Positions 5,305-5,644 of a DNA stretch of 5,644 bases are shown here, in pieces (position 1 is the first letter of the stretch; every line of letters starts with the position of its first letter). Under the pieces are notes generated by a model. The model was given only the letters and a program-made list of their open reading frames with translations. It ran no database searches and was not told where the DNA came from. Source of the stretch: Bacillota bacterium (lineage in GTDB: Bacteria; Bacillota; Clostridia; Oscillospirales; Ruminococcaceae); assembly GCA_023439605.1 (NCBI GenBank), contig JAEXNS010000283.1, positions 1 through 5,644 on the forward strand, read 5' to 3'. The position numbers and the translations under genes are program-made.

Positions 5305-5644
5305 ATGCTTAAAAAAGTTCTCGCATTAAGCTTAGTTGCTGCGATGACTCTTACTATAGTAACAGGATGTAAAAAAGAAACGACAAACGTTACTAACAAA
5401 CCTAGTACTCAAGTTTCGGAAACTTTACCACCAGGAATAGAGTACAAATCAAATATTGGTGAATCATTTGATTATACAAACGGATTAAATGTAACATTAA
5501 AAGAAGTTGTTGAAACAAAAGACCAAAATACGTCTACTGAAAGTTCTTATATGGCCTGTTTTGTAGAGGCAAAAAACAACGGAAATGAAGATGTAAGAAT
5601 ATATGTTCTTGACGATTTTAAAGTATTTGTTGACGGTGTAAAGT
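5305..5644 (+). CDS. Putative lipoprotein, cut off by the window end
   Basis: The first 113 codons of a secreted lipoprotein. The start is supported by AGGAGG eight bases before the ATG. A lysine-rich start (MLKK) leads into a hydrophobic stretch and a lipobox VTGC with the lipid-anchoring cysteine at C22, so the mature protein should sit on the outer face of the membrane. A polar Thr/Asn/Ser-rich linker (about 23-45) comes before a likely beta-sandwich domain. The pattern of residues 51-113, with YTNGLNVTLKEV, FVEAKNNGNEDVRI and DDFKVFVDG, resembles the DUF4352/telokin-like domains common in Firmicute lipoproteins. That domain call is recalled from family features, and the molecular role is unknown. 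The C-terminus lies outside the window. Confidence 0.85.
   Translation, partial: MLKKVLALSLVAAMTLTIVTGCKKETTNVTNKPSTQVSETLPPGIEYKSNIGESFDYTNGLNVTLKEVVETKDQNTSTESSYMACFVEAKNNGNEDVRIYVLDDFKVFVDGVK

Overview
The window looks like chromosomal DNA of a low-GC, anaerobic Firmicute, most likely Clostridium or a close relative. This rests on the strongly AT-rich sequence, AGGAGG-type ribosome binding sites, near-consensus sigma-A promoters, a 56-residue clostridial-type 2[4Fe-4S] ferredoxin, and a MutS2-family protein. It is an inference from family resemblance; no rRNA or other taxonomic marker is present.

Layout. Positions 1-164 hold two hairpin terminators that could work on both strands and separate the minus-strand gene from whatever lies to the left. 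On the minus strand are a 649-residue MutS2-family ATPase without the usual C-terminal Smr nuclease (165-2114) and a membrane-anchored GGDEF diguanylate cyclase starting at GTG (2494-3573). The 379-bp gap between them (2115-2493) is not empty. It holds the cyclase terminator, a 35-bp palindrome, a TTGACA/TATAAT promoter for the MutS2-like gene, and a leader of about 270 nt ending in a hairpin plus U-tract directly before the ribosome binding site. On the plus strand are cysK (3913-4845), the ferredoxin gene (4989-5159) and the start of a lipoprotein gene (5305 to the window end). The divergent region 3574-3912 holds promoters for both the cyclase and cysK.

Each gene appears to be its own transcription unit with its own promoter, and usually its own terminator. 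The genes look like unrelated housekeeping and signalling functions: ribosome rescue or DNA transactions, c-di-GMP synthesis, cysteine synthesis, electron transfer, and an envelope lipoprotein. I see no mobile element, CRISPR array, tRNA, rRNA, toxin-antitoxin pair or defence system, and nothing that amounts to a clearly new biological system. The most interesting signals are regulatory: the leader of the MutS2-like gene, a 41-bp near-perfect palindrome running from the ferredoxin -10 box almost to its ribosome binding site, and a set of inverted repeats around a fully consensus cysK promoter.
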